Counted from the stretch's first letter, positions 17,140 to 26,621 are shown. The stretch is 64,000 nucleotides of DNA from Burkholderiaceae bacterium (GCA_023954015.1 JAMLIS010000016.1:1-64000), one strand, 5' to 3'. Numbers and translations are program-made. The notes: generated by a model from the sequence alone, not told the origin.

Positions 17140-19371
17140 TCACGGGCTGGACGCAACTCGCTCAGCGGGCGCTGCTGGAACAAGCGATTTCTGCGAAGCC
17201 TTCAGTAAGTTCAGTAGCGTGAGGTCCAGCGCGACGTCTCGCTCTTCTACTCGCGGCAGCGATTCAACCGCCTCCCTCGCCGCGGCCTCATCGCCAACCA
17301 GAATGACCTGAGATTCGGCTCGCGTGATTGCGGTGTAAAGCATCGCGCGGTCAAGACCCCTCCCGGGTACGACCGGAACAATGATTCTCTTCCACTGAGA
17401 GCCCTGTCCCTTGTGCACGGTCACCGCGTATCCGAGGGTTATGTCATCCAGCATTTCCTCCACAATCGGGCGGGTAACCCCATCGTCCCACTCGACCCAT
17501 GCCAGCGACCATCCCATCGAATGGCCAGCAGAGTCGAGCTGCTCGGTAGGGGTGTTGTCAATGGATGCAATGACACCCATGGAACCGTTCTGCAGTCCGC
17601 GGTCCCACATGTTGCGCGTGCAAAGAACCGTGTCGCCGACATGCAAGCCGGTGGCTTCGTTGGCCAGCGTCAGAACGGGAGCGGTCGTGCGAGCGAATCG
17701 CTGCTGCGCAATGGCGTTAATGAGGCTTGCGCCGCCCGCACCGTTCTTCTTCGACACGAGCACTTGGGTCGACGTTGGGTCCAGTCCGTAGAGGTCGACC
17801 ACGAGGGTAGCCAACTCGTTCTCGTCACAAGAGCTTGCCAAGAAGCATATGGGCTGCTCGATGTCGCTTGGAAGCGCAGGCCAGCTGCCTTTGCGGACGC
17901 GTTGTGCCGCGGCGAGGATGGCCCCGCCGTAGCGACGAACGGACTTCAACTCGACCTGCGGCACCGAAGGAACTTTGACAAGAGCGTGCAGAACAAGACC
18001 CGGGCCGACAGGCATCAACTGAGCGGGGTCGCCAAGCAGCAGCAGCCGAGTATCCGGACCCAGTCGCTCGCATATGGCCGCCATGGAGATGATGTCCAGC
18101 ATCGAGGCCTCGTCGATGACCACTACCGTCGGGGACTCAAGGTCTCCCGGTTTGGTCTGGCGAATGAACGAAGCCACCGTGCTCGCTGGCTTACCCGTCG
18201 CGTCCTGCATGCGCTTGGCAGCGCGCCCAGCGAGGGCAATCTGGATGATTCGCGTGTTGGCCTGCTCGTAGACCTTGTGAATGGCCTTGAGCACGGTCGT
18301 CTTGCCGACGCCTGCTCCACCGGTGATGACCGCAACGGGGTGACGGTTGGCGAGTCCAACCGCCAGGCGTTGTTCGCCGTTGAGGTGCATGGACTCGGCA
18401 CGCTCGTAGTCGTCGATGAGTCCGTGCAGGTCATCCTCCGGAATTTCCGGCCGGGGCTCGATGTTCTTGGCGAGAAAGCGCGCAACGACACCTTCCATTG
18501 CAGCAGCACCGAGGGGCTGCACACCATAGGGGCCGATAACGAACGAGCCATTGGCCAGTCCTTGGTCCAGCGCCTCGTTAGCCGCAGTCCAGGAGCCCGG
18601 TCCCAGAAGCCGCGCGAGACGAGTCCGCAAGTCGGCCCGCAGCACAGAGGTGTGCCCCTGCGCGAATGCCGCATAGCACGCTTCCTCGATGGCCCCCTGA
18701 ATCCGGCGGGGGTCGTCTGCGCGCACGCCGAATGTCTTCCTTGCAATCTCGTCGACCTGCTTCCACGTCGCACAGAATGACAGCAACCGATAGGGGTCCT
18801 CGCTCAAGCGCTCTTCAGTCGCCGGCCCGTGGAACTCGAGTACCTTTCGTCCGATGGTCACGTCCAACCGAAGGCTCTGGAGCCACTTCAATGCCTGGGA
18901 GTTGCCGGACAGCGCCCAAGCCGAAACCGCGTTCGTAGCGACGTCCGCAGAGAGATACCGGGACAGCGTTGCGACGTCACCCTTGTCCAGCACGTCATAC
19001 AACGCATCGCCAAGCGCATCCCATAGCCGCCGTGCCTTGACCATGCCGATGCCGGCGAATGCGGGCGTGCGTGCCAGGTACATCACGAGATGCTCGCCAG
19101 AGAGCCGCTGCATGGTGGCTGTCTTTGCGGTGAGCGATATCTCCGTCAGTCGGAACCCATTGACCTCGACGTCGCGCGACGCTGTATCGCCTTCGAGGGT
19201 CCACCACTGACCCGGCTCAACGAGAGTGCCGAAGACGCTTTGCGGAGCGGTGACCAGAACGTAGGCGCGTCCGTCCACGACCCGCCCCTCGGCGTCGAGC
19301 TCTTTGCCCGTGAACACCGTCCGACCAGGAGTCTGCTTGCGGACGGTCGCGACGCGAACGGTGAGGCTCAA
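17140..19371 (-). CDS. RecD-like SF1 helicase of the element
   Basis: 743 aa. Residues 1-300 hold an OB-like start and helix-hairpin segments as in RecD2; ATPase motifs then follow: Walker A GGAGVGKTT, motif II VVVIDEASMLD, motif III LLLGDPAQLMPVGPG, motif V-like TLGYAVTVHKGQGSQWKRII and motif VI MLYTAITRAESQVILVG. These define an SF1B 5'-3' helicase of the RecD/TraA group. TTG 19371 overlaps the upstream stop as TTGA. Being coupled to the recombinase train, it probably serves element processing or replication rather than RecBCD. Confidence 0.85.
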   Translation of the reverse strand: MSLTVRVATVRKQTPGRTVFTGKELDAEGRVVDGRAYVLVTAPQSVFGTLVEPGQWWTLEGDTASRDVEVNGFRLTEISLTAKTATMQRLSGEHLVMYLARTPAFAGIGMVKARRLWDALGDALYDVLDKGDVATLSRYLSADVATNAVSAWALSGNSQALKWLQSLRLDVTIGRKVLEFHGPATEERLSEDPYRLLSFCATWKQVDEIARKTFGVRADDPRRIQGAIEEACYAAFAQGHTSVLRADLRTRLARLLGPGSWTAANEALDQGLANGSFVIGPYGVQPLGAAAMEGVVARFLAKNIEPRPEIPEDDLHGLIDDYERAESMHLNGEQRLAVGLANRHPVAVITGGAGVGKTTVLKAIHKVYEQANTRIIQIALAGRAAKRMQDATGKPASTVASFIRQTKPGDLESPTVVVIDEASMLDIISMAAICERLGPDTRLLLLGDPAQLMPVGPGLVLHALVKVPSVPQVELKSVRRYGGAILAAAQRVRKGSWPALPSDIEQPICFLASSCDENELATLVVDLYGLDPTSTQVLVSKKNGAGGASLINAIAQQRFARTTAPVLTLANEATGLHVGDTVLCTRNMWDRGLQNGSMGVIASIDNTPTEQLDSAGHSMGWSLAWVEWDDGVTRPIVEEMLDDITLGYAVTVHKGQGSQWKRIIVPVVPGRGLDRAMLYTAITRAESQVILVGDEAAAREAVESLPRVEERDVALDLTLLNLLKASQKSLVPAAPAERVASSP

Positions 19372-19808
19372 CGCGGCATCCTTCCAGTGAGCTCCAAGGC
19401 CTCCCGGATGACCGCGTGCCGCTCCAGGGCGAACTTCAACTCGGCCACCTCGGCACGCAGGGCGGCGTTCTCCTGCTCCAGACGCCGCAGGCGCTCCAAA
19501 TCCTGCCGGGTGGCACCCACCCCCTGTCCCTCGCGCTGCGGGCGCTCTGAGGGCGTTGTAGGGCCCTTCCCGGCCAAAGCAGGGAGGACCCCTCGTTCAC
19601 GCAGGTGTGTCTCGAGCTCAGCCAGGGCCGCTTTGACGCGCGGGTTCTGGGCAAGCGCCGACTTCGCGAAACCGCACTCCTTGGCGATTTCCGTTCGAGA
19701 CAATTGACCGCGGACGGTCATCTCCCGGAAGTCTGCATCAGTCTTCGACGCCGCCCACGCTGTGAACAGCTCGACGTTGACTTCCGCAAGTTGCTGTCCG
19801 CTGGCCAC
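19368..19808 (-). CDS. VPA1267-family-like small protein of the recombinase module
   Basis: 146 aa, GTG start with GGGAG upstream. The N-terminal half has an HTH-like segment (LSRTEIAKECGFAKSALAQN), and the C-terminal half is a predicted coiled coil (LERLRRLEQENAALRAEVAE), ending RMPR. This layout resembles, from memory, VPA1267-family proteins that accompany multi-recombinase mobile modules. It is likely a DNA-binding accessory factor; no enzymatic motif is seen. Confidence 0.6.
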   Translation of the reverse strand: MASGQQLAEVNVELFTAWAASKTDADFREMTVRGQLSRTEIAKECGFAKSALAQNPRVKAALAELETHLRERGVLPALAGKGPTTPSERPQREGQGVGATRQDLERLRRLEQENAALRAEVAELKFALERHAVIREALELTGRMPR

Positions 19809-19811
19809 GCC

Positions 19812-20234
19812 CTACTCCCTCGTCTGTCCGCGGTAGGTCTTCACCAGAGGCGCGTTGAGCATCTCCGATGTCAGCCCCTTCTTCTGGGCGTTGGCGGCCC
19901 AAAGAATGAACATCTCCCGGTGTGCGTTGAGCTCTGCCTTCAGGCGCGCGTTCTCGGCACTCAACTTCGCCACCACATCGCTCAATGCGTTGACTCGGCT
20001 ATCTTTCGAAAGTGGTCGTCCGGCCTCCTTGGCGACCGCACTCTTGCGCAGGACGAACGCGTCGGCAATGCGCTTGTGCCCCGCGAGCGCCTGACGTGTG
20101 TACTCGGTGCCGATGCTCGCCTTGATGGCCTTGATGAGCGCATCCCAGGTGAGCTTGCCCTTCCACCCATCGAGAATGTCGAGGATGGCCTCGGTGATTT
20201 GCTCGTCGATGACGCGTCCGCGCGACTTAGCCAA
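19812..20234 (-). CDS. Small coiled-coil accessory protein of the recombinase module
   Basis: 140 aa, TTG start with GGAG 6 bp upstream, overlapping the recombinase 3 stop by 8 bp. An N-terminal helical region (DEQITEAILDILDGWKGKLT) is followed by a basic linker and a heptad-like stretch (LSAENARLKAELNAHREMF). Size and position recall Tn554 TnpC or GmtX-type accessory proteins, but I see no specific sequence match. Function unknown. Confidence 0.6.
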   Translation of the reverse strand: MAKSRGRVIDEQITEAILDILDGWKGKLTWDALIKAIKASIGTEYTRQALAGHKRIADAFVLRKSAVAKEAGRPLSKDSRVNALSDVVAKLSAENARLKAELNAHREMFILWAANAQKKGLTSEMLNAPLVKTYRGQTRE

Positions 20235-21030
20235 GTTTGGCTCCTTCGAGCAGCGGAGTTTGCCGAGCAGGAAGCGCTACACGGTGCTCGCCCTCACGCT
20301 GCGCCCGCGCTTGCTCGAGACGGGAGGCTGGCTTGACGCCGGCCAAGCGAATGGTTGCCCCTTCGGGAACAGCTGAGTTCTCGAGAATGGCAAGCAGCTG
20401 GTTGCAGTGCGCAAGTGTCTGCCGCTGATGCGCCACCCACCGCGAGGCACCATAGGTCTCGCATTGCTCAGCTTCCTCAGCCTGCCGCAACATCGCCTCG
20501 GTCTGGTCCCGCAAGCGCCGTATGTTCTCGGTTTTCACCAGGTCGCCCTTCACGCAAACCAGCTCGTTGCAGTTCAGGCAGTCGGCATATAGCTGGCAAG
20601 GCGACATCGCGTAGTCGTGCGTGCAGAAGCCATAGTCCGTGATGTGTGCTGAGCCGGTAACGAGGTGACCGGCCTCGTCTCGGCGCGCCACGACGCGAAT
20701 TCTCGGGGTATCGAGGTCGCCGCCAAAGAGCGGCGAAGCAACCGTTGCGAGTTCGCGCACGTTCGACATGATTCGGTCGGGCGTGACGTGGTCATAGGCT
20801 TTGTTCTGCCCCACGTCCGCGCGTCCGGACCACATTGCGATGTCGAGCTGCGAGGCGTTGTTAGCCTGAGCCAACGTGTTGAGATAATGGCGAACCTGAT
20901 GGCTTGCCAATGCGATGGGCGAGCCGTCGTCCTCGGTGAGACCGAATCTGTCGAAGACGGTCTGTTTCGTGGTGCCGCTGCTGCCTACCCGGCTGGCAAT
21001 CTGGTCGGACGACAGGTAGTCGATGAGACA

Positions 21031-21040
21031 CATGTAGGTC
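21031..21040. repeat. IS target-site duplication, left copy
   Basis: CATGTAGGTC, repeated exactly at 22499-22508 on the other side of the IS. Ten base pairs is within the range for IS4-family elements. No mutations have accumulated, so the insertion is probably recent. Confidence 0.92.
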
Positions 21041-22498
21041 CAATACTGTTCAGATAGAAGATCTACTGGCATAATGCGGCTCCGTCCCCTTCGAAGAAGG
21101 ACGGAGCCCTCATGGCAAGAACACGCAAGTCGCTGCCGGAGAAGGTCGACGTGGCTCATCTGATCAGCACCGGGGTGCTGGCCAGCGTGTGCCCACGAGC
21201 ACTGATCGATGAGGTGTTGCAGGAAACGGGCCGCGCCAGCCAGCGCAATCGGTTGCTGCCGGCGCCGGCGGTCGTGTATTACGTGATGGCACTGGCGCTG
21301 TGGCGCGATGCGCCGCTCGAAGAGGTGCTGCGAGTCGTATGCGAAGGGCTGCAATGGCTCGGCGGGGGCGAATCCGAGGCGGTGCAGGCCAGCAAGTCGG
21401 CGATCTCGCAAGCGCGCACCCGACTGGGGCCGGAAGTGATGCAACGGCTCGCGCAGCGGGTGCTGCGCCCGCTGGCCGAGCCCGGGGCGCCGGGCTCGTG
21501 GTACCGGGGGCTGCGCGTGATGGCGCTCGATGGCAGCGGCATGGATGTGGCCGACGAGCGCGCCAACGCCGAATTCTTCGGCTATCCAACGGCTACGCGC
21601 GGCCAGAGCGCCTTTCCACAGGCGCGCCTACTCGGTCTGGTGGAGTGCGGCACGCATGCCGTCGTCGCGGCCGACATCGCGCCTTATGCACGCAGCGAGA
21701 GAGCGATGGCCGCGCAGCGACTGCCCCAGTGGCTGCGCCAGGACATGCTGGTGATGGCCGACCGGGGCTTCTACGGCTTCAAGCTGTGGGGTCTGGCCTG
21801 CGCCAGCGGGGCGGCGTTGCTGTGGCGCGTGAACTCGGTGCTGAAGCTGCCGGCGCAGCAAGTGCTCTCCGACGGCTCGTACCTGAGCACCGTATTCGAT
21901 AGCACCGACAGCGCCCGGCGAGACGGTCGACTCGTGCGTGTCATCGAGTACACGCTGACTGGGGCGGGCGTCGCCGCGCAAGAGAGCTACCGTCTGGTGA
22001 CGAATCTGCTCGACCCCGAAGCTGCACCCGCTCTCGAGTTGGCTGCGCTGTACCACGAACGCTGGGAGATCGAGGGGGTGTTCGACGAGTTCAAGACGCA
22101 CTTGCGTGCGGCCAGCACGGTGTTGCGCAGCAAAACGCCCGACCTTGTGCATCAGGAGCTCTGGGGGTTGCTGCTGGCGCACTTCGCCATTCGTCAGTTG
22201 ATGGCGCAAGCGGCCTGGCAGCGCGGACTCGACCCGGATCGGCTGAGCTTCAGTCACGCGGTGCGCGTGATTCGACGCAAGATGCCGCAAGCTGCGGCCG
22301 TTCCCCCCTGAGCGCCTGGAACGTTGGCGCGAGGCGCTGCTCACCGAGATCGCTCGCGGCCGCTGCGTGAGTAGTCGTGGGCGGCACAACCCGCGCGGCG
22401 TCAAGCGCAAGATGAGCAACTTCAACGTTCGGCATCGCGGCGCCGCGCTCCATCAGCGCCTTCAACCGGTACCGGTGATATCTATCTGAACAGTATTG
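21041..22498 (+). mobile_element. IS4-family insertion sequence, 1458 bp
   Basis: Bounded by perfect 18-bp inverted repeats, CAATACTGTTCAGATAGA at 21041-21058 and its inverse at 22481-22498, with a 10-bp target duplication outside. It carries one transposase gene reading opposite to the host element. The end of the transposase frame is shifted (see the CDS entry). It lies within recombinase 3. Confidence 0.95.
21112..22311 (+). CDS. IS4-family transposase (C terminus out of frame)
   Basis: 399 aa. DDE residues are recognisable: ALDGSGMDV, VMADRGFYGFK and the IS4 YREK signature YHERWEIEGVFDEFK. The frame stops at TGA 22309 directly after a run of six C. In the +1 frame the coding continues from 22301 as FPPERLERWREALLTEIARG and on to KRKMSNFNVRH, the usual IS4-type C terminus, ending at a TGA just inside the right inverted repeat (about 22489). 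Either one base was lost or gained, or the CCC-TGA site supports +1 frameshifting. Confidence 0.9.
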   Translation: MARTRKSLPEKVDVAHLISTGVLASVCPRALIDEVLQETGRASQRNRLLPAPAVVYYVMALALWRDAPLEEVLRVVCEGLQWLGGGESEAVQASKSAISQARTRLGPEVMQRLAQRVLRPLAEPGAPGSWYRGLRVMALDGSGMDVADERANAEFFGYPTATRGQSAFPQARLLGLVECGTHAVVAADIAPYARSERAMAAQRLPQWLRQDMLVMADRGFYGFKLWGLACASGAALLWRVNSVLKLPAQQVLSDGSYLSTVFDSTDSARRDGRLVRVIEYTLTGAGVAAQESYRLVTNLLDPEAAPALELAALYHERWEIEGVFDEFKTHLRAASTVLRSKTPDLVHQELWGLLLAHFAIRQLMAQAAWQRGLDPDRLSFSHAVRVIRRKMPQAAAVPP

Positions 22499-22508
22499 CA
22501 TGTAGGTC
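22499..22508. repeat. IS target-site duplication, right copy
   Basis: CATGTAGGTC, identical to 21031-21040. Confidence 0.92.
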
Positions 22509-23720
22509 CGCAGCTTCGCATCCAGCTCGAACCTGCGCATCACAAAGAGAGACTCACTGAACTTCAGCCCGGGCTGCGCGTAAGGGAAGCCCTTGGGCAA
22601 CTTCTTGAGCACGCGGTCCTGAACGTCGTCGAAGGCGTATGTGCCGTCACGACGGGGCACCTTTTCGCTGATGCACCATCCCTTTGCGGCCTGCGCGTCT
22701 TCGACACCGATGAGGATGAGCGAGACCTCCTCCGGACGAAGTCGTTTTGCCGAACGAAGGTGCTCGATGCGTGAGTGGAGGTAGATTTGTTGCGGATGCT
22801 CTTCGTACCAGCGCGCAATCGCCCTTGCTTCAGCGGAGACTGCCTTGAGCTTGGCTATCGCTTCCCGCGCGACATCCGCCATCGAGGGCAGTATCCACTT
22901 GATACCGTTCTCGAAGCCCTTCGACGGCGGCCATCGGAGCCCGTACTGGACGGTGCCCGCTGAATCCTTCTGCTCCACCTCGCAGTCGACTTTGAGCCTG
23001 ACTGTCTCGTTGATGCGCTGTGGTGCGCAATGCAGCAACGCCAACGTCGAGCCGACATACAGCTCGTTGGGTTCCTCAGCATTCACGAACACATGAGCCA
23101 TCGCCGCAATGGCCGCGGCCGAGGGCATGCGCTTTTGCCGCGCTTCGTCCGCGTCCTTGCCGACCCGCAGGTTGAGCTCTCTCGCCTTCTTGAGGGGCTT
23201 GACCCACTTCGTCTTCATCTCGACCAGCCGGGACTCGACGAGGAAGGTGGCGAGCAACTCTATCTGCCCGGCGATTTTTGGAGCGAGAGTCTCCGAGTAG
23301 TTCTCCACCGCCAGGCCAACGGCGCGGTTCAACGTATCGTGGGTGATAGCCGTGACACGACCGCCATGTCCGGACTCGCAAAGCGCAGCATCGACCAGGC
23401 GAAGTGCAGTGAGCCGTTGCGCGAACGCCGCCGTGGGTCGCATCGCGTGCATGTAGCGGAAGTACGCCTTGGCAAATGCCTGGAACCCTGGGGCCATCGT
23501 CGGCGTATTTCGATTCGCCTTCGCGGCCTCGAGCGAGGAGAACACGACACGAACGGTCGTCGTCCGACCCTTCAATTGGATGTATTCGCTGACGTCCCAG
23601 ACGTCCTTGTCGAACGGGAGGTCGGCACCCAACGCAGTGAGCGTGTCTCTGCACTGCCGCACGAATGCGACAAGGTTCTGCTCTGCAGCAAGCTCCGCTT
23701 TCGGAGTGAACTGGATGATG

Positions 23721-25274
23721 TCAGCCATTGAGCGCACCTACGCTTTCGGCTTCTCCTTGCCGAATCTGTTGACATGCATCGACGACACTCTGTATTGCCA
23801 TGATGGTGCGGTCGTTGATGGACGCGACGCGCGGACCCGAAGACACGAGCAGCCGTTCCCTCTCGGCAAGAAGGTGCTCGAGAAGAGCCTCATGAGGGGC
23901 GTCCAGCCAAGCCTCGAAGTTGTGGCACGTGTAGCAAGCGATTGGGGCGTTGAACTTGCAGTCGTACCTTGTCCCGCAACTGCCCACCGTCTTGCCCGCA
24001 TTGGCGTAGTCCACGATGTCGCTCGTGGGGTCTCCGGCGCGACTGGCTGCGTCCTTGTCAATCAGAATCCGGCCCTTGAACGCGTTGGCGATAGGCGCGA
24101 GTTCCTTTGCAAGTTGCTTGTCCAAGCGCTGCGCAATCTCCGGAATCACGGCGACATAGCACTTGACGTTCTGCGTGTCGACATGGCCCAGCAGTTCGGC
24201 GATGACGAGCTCGCCATAGCCCTCCTGCGCAGCGCGAGTCCCAAGCGTATCTCGGAACCTGCCGATGCCGATGTGTATCGGCTCGCCTGTCCGCATGCTG
24301 ATGGGCGCTATTCGACGTAATCCTTGTCTGAAGTAGGCGCCGAGCGCCACCACATCGGGGTGATGGCGAAACTCGTCGTTGAGCTGCATGTCCTCATTCG
24401 CGACCGAGGTGGTCGGGAACAACGGGGCGTCCTCGCCCAGCTCGCTGTGAAAGCGGGCAACGTCCTGTGCGTACTCCCAGAGCGCCTTGCCAATCTGTTC
24501 GGGCAGCGGTCGCATGAGGAAGGCATCGCGAAGCAACGCGTCTCTTTGCTTCGCACGCGGGATGTCAATCTGGTACTCGGTGCGATGTTCGGATTCCACA
24601 CGACGGACGTCCTTGACCTTGAGCGAGCAATACTGGCAGGTGCGTTGTCCGGTCAGTGCGACGAGCCACGCCAACAGGAAGAGCTTTTCTTCAATCACGT
24701 TCTCCGCATATGCATGCGTGACCGCGGACATGAGCTCTTCGAACTCCAGGTCACTCAGGGGACCCTGGACGGGGTCCAAAGTCACAACAGCTTCTCCCTT
24801 GATGTTGCCCTTCTTTCGGCGGCTGGTGAGGAATCGAACGGCCTCGTCGGATACTCCTTCAAGACCTAACGCTGACCAGCGATTGAGCAAAGCAGCAACC
24901 TGCGATTCGAGACCAAGTCTGTCGCTTGTTCCGCACTTGGCGATGAAGTTCAGCAGGTGGACGGTTTCGATACGTTCGACCGTCTCGCCTTGCTCTGCCA
25001 CTACGCTCGCCAGCCTGCGAAAGTTGTAGAACATGTTGCTGGCGTAAACCGACGAGTTACGCTGGAGGATGTCGATTAGCACCCTTTTCAGGCTCTGCTT
25101 AAGGGCTTCGACTTGCGAAGGCAGACTATCGAAGTCGATGTAAATCGAGCGAACACCGTCGAGAAAGCGCCAGTAGTTGTCGCGTGGTGCGAACCGCGCA
25201 CCACTGCGCAACGTGATGACCTCGGGAAGGTCGTCCTCAAACTCCGTCTGGGCTTGTGCTTGATTCAGTGTCAT
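23721..25274 (-). CDS. Tyrosine recombinase 2 of the element
   Basis: 517 aa from ATG 25274, which overlaps recombinase 1 (ATGA). The catalytic domain in the second half has the first Arg in TGQRTCQYCSLKVKDV and a box II that reads IGRFRDTLGTRAA, so the usual first His of HxxR is Gly. LLGHVDTQNVKCYV then supplies the second His and the Tyr. A Cys-bearing tail (GSCGTRYDCKFNAPIACYTC) follows the Tyr and looks like a zinc-binding knot, as in some multi-recombinase elements. It is predicted to act with the two flanking recombinases. Confidence 0.82.
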   Translation of the reverse strand: MTLNQAQAQTEFEDDLPEVITLRSGARFAPRDNYWRFLDGVRSIYIDFDSLPSQVEALKQSLKRVLIDILQRNSSVYASNMFYNFRRLASVVAEQGETVERIETVHLLNFIAKCGTSDRLGLESQVAALLNRWSALGLEGVSDEAVRFLTSRRKKGNIKGEAVVTLDPVQGPLSDLEFEELMSAVTHAYAENVIEEKLFLLAWLVALTGQRTCQYCSLKVKDVRRVESEHRTEYQIDIPRAKQRDALLRDAFLMRPLPEQIGKALWEYAQDVARFHSELGEDAPLFPTTSVANEDMQLNDEFRHHPDVVALGAYFRQGLRRIAPISMRTGEPIHIGIGRFRDTLGTRAAQEGYGELVIAELLGHVDTQNVKCYVAVIPEIAQRLDKQLAKELAPIANAFKGRILIDKDAASRAGDPTSDIVDYANAGKTVGSCGTRYDCKFNAPIACYTCHNFEAWLDAPHEALLEHLLAERERLLVSSGPRVASINDRTIMAIQSVVDACQQIRQGEAESVGALNG

Positions 25275-26518
25275 CGCATCGCCTTGAACATTTTTTCTTG
25301 CAACTCCGTGAGCGCCGTGTGCGCCTTTTGCTCGACATACCGAACCGTGTAGTTCTCGGCGCTTCGCGACTGGTCGGACCAACCCATGAGGTAGTTGCGC
25401 ACCTTCTTCTCTTCGTCTTCGGTCAGTTTGCCCTCGACGAGCTCGGAGAAACGGTCGTTCCAGGTGTGGCGCAAGAGATGCGCTGACAGCGGCTTGCCGC
25501 CCCAGCATTTGCGCAGCGTTGCGAACATGTAGTCCACAGCGTTCAGCGAAAGCGGCTCGCCTCGCTCACCGACAATCAGGTAAGGGTGCTTTCTCGCGAG
25601 AGAAAGCTTCGAACGCAGGGCCAAGTAGCGCTTGAGCTCGGCCAGAAGTTCAGCCCCCACCTGCAGACCCCTGTCGTACGTCTTTGTTGCTGGCCGACGC
25701 CGGCGGCGCTCTTCCGGGTCGTCCGCGCGACGGGCGATGAACAACCTGCTCTCGGACAAGTTGATGTCGTGGGCCTTGACGCCCAGCATCTCCCCCTTGC
25801 GGATGCCCAGCCCGAGGAGCAGGTAGACGATTAGGTGGTTCCGCAACTGCAGGAACTCGTCCGACCAAGGATTCCGCGGTGATTGTGGACGGACGATTTC
25901 CAGCAACTCGGCTTCGTCCGTCTTGGTCAGCCCGCGTTTGCGCGCGTGAGTCCCGCTCTTTCGTGCTAACGGCACGCGAGAAGAGAGAGCCCTGATGGTC
26001 TTGTCAGCGACTCCCTTGAAGACCTCGCGGTCTCGAGGAAGCTTTTGGAGGTAGGCGTACTCGGCGAGCCAAGCGAGGTACTGCGCTACGTACTTCAGGC
26101 GAACGAGAGCCGTGTTGCTGCTCACCACGGCAAGGTCAGTTCGTTGGCGACCGCCCTTCTTGAATCGAGCAATGCTCAGTCGTGCAGGCTGGCCCTTCGG
26201 CGGCCCACGGTGAATCTCATCGAGGTCCTGCTTCTTCAGCTTGCATTGCTCGACGAGGGTTTCCACTTCTCCCAGCGTCAGCAGCTCGTTGTTCTTGACT
26301 CGCTCAATTAGGTCAATGCCGCTGGCCGACAGAATCTGGTACAGCAGCTGAACCGACCGAAGGGCTTGACCAATAGTGTTCACGGCGCGACCGCGCGAGC
26401 GCATGGTCAGCGCGTAGGCCGTCGGTTCGAAAAGTCCCAGACCAGTGCCCGCGTCGCAGAGGAGTGGCATCTGCTCGCCCGACTCGAGGTCCACGCTGAC
26501 GACGGAAAAGCCGGTCAT
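25271..26518 (-). CDS. Tyrosine recombinase 1 (integrase) of the element
   Basis: 415 aa, first gene of the element, ATG 26518. Box I is LLLGLGIRKGEMLGVKAHDI, box II HLLRHTW, and the last motif is LMGWSDQSRSAENYTVRY. The second His is replaced by Trp, a change known in some active recombinases, and ENYT holds the Tyr. The start codon touches a TTGTTTACGTTTT arm of a 13-bp inverted repeat, so the protein may repress its own promoter. Confidence 0.85.
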   Translation of the reverse strand: MTGFSVVSVDLESGEQMPLLCDAGTGLGLFEPTAYALTMRSRGRAVNTIGQALRSVQLLYQILSASGIDLIERVKNNELLTLGEVETLVEQCKLKKQDLDEIHRGPPKGQPARLSIARFKKGGRQRTDLAVVSSNTALVRLKYVAQYLAWLAEYAYLQKLPRDREVFKGVADKTIRALSSRVPLARKSGTHARKRGLTKTDEAELLEIVRPQSPRNPWSDEFLQLRNHLIVYLLLGLGIRKGEMLGVKAHDINLSESRLFIARRADDPEERRRRRPATKTYDRGLQVGAELLAELKRYLALRSKLSLARKHPYLIVGERGEPLSLNAVDYMFATLRKCWGGKPLSAHLLRHTWNDRFSELVEGKLTEDEEKKVRNYLMGWSDQSRSAENYTVRYVEQKAHTALTELQEKMFKAMR

Positions 26519-26586
26519 TGTTTACGTTTTCTTTGACTGCGTTATATCCAGTAGATAGTACGCGGCCAAGAAAAAAACGTAAACAA
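26518..26586. promoter_or_regulatory. 13-bp inverted repeat around the recombinase 1 promoter region
   Basis: TTGTTTACGTTTT (26518-26530) and AAAACGTAAACAA (26574-26586) are perfect inverses separated by 43 bp of AT-rich DNA that must hold the recombinase promoter. Each arm contains 8 of 9 bases of the GTAAACAAC box seen at the element ends. The likely readings are recombinase arm sites or an autoregulatory operator, or both. Confidence 0.6.
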
Positions 26587-26621
26587 AGAAAAACCCCCGT
26601 CTATCGGAGACAAACGGGGGT
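26587..26621 (-). terminator. Rho-independent terminator downstream of ssb
   Basis: On the minus strand ACCCCCGT and ACGGGGGT form a stem of at least 8 bp (more with a G-U pair) and are followed at once by TTTTTCTTT. It lies 30 bp beyond the ssb stop and inside the element end. It would insulate the recombinase operon from ssb transcription. Confidence 0.85.

Larger units (their letters stand above)
20227..23728 (-). pseudogene. Tyrosine recombinase 3, split by an IS4-family insertion
   Basis: The N-terminal part runs from ATG 23728 to 22499; the C-terminal part from 21040 to 20227. Removing 21041-22508 (IS plus one target copy) restores one continuous frame of about 677 aa. The catalytic box lies after the break: ALASHQVRHYLNTLAQ (HxxRH) followed by MWSGRADVGQNKAYDH with the nucleophile Tyr candidate. 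So the N-terminal fragment lacks the active site and the C-terminal fragment lacks the arm-binding domain. ATG 23728 overlaps recombinase 2 by 8 bp. This disruption should disable the element if all three recombinases are needed. Confidence 0.85.
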
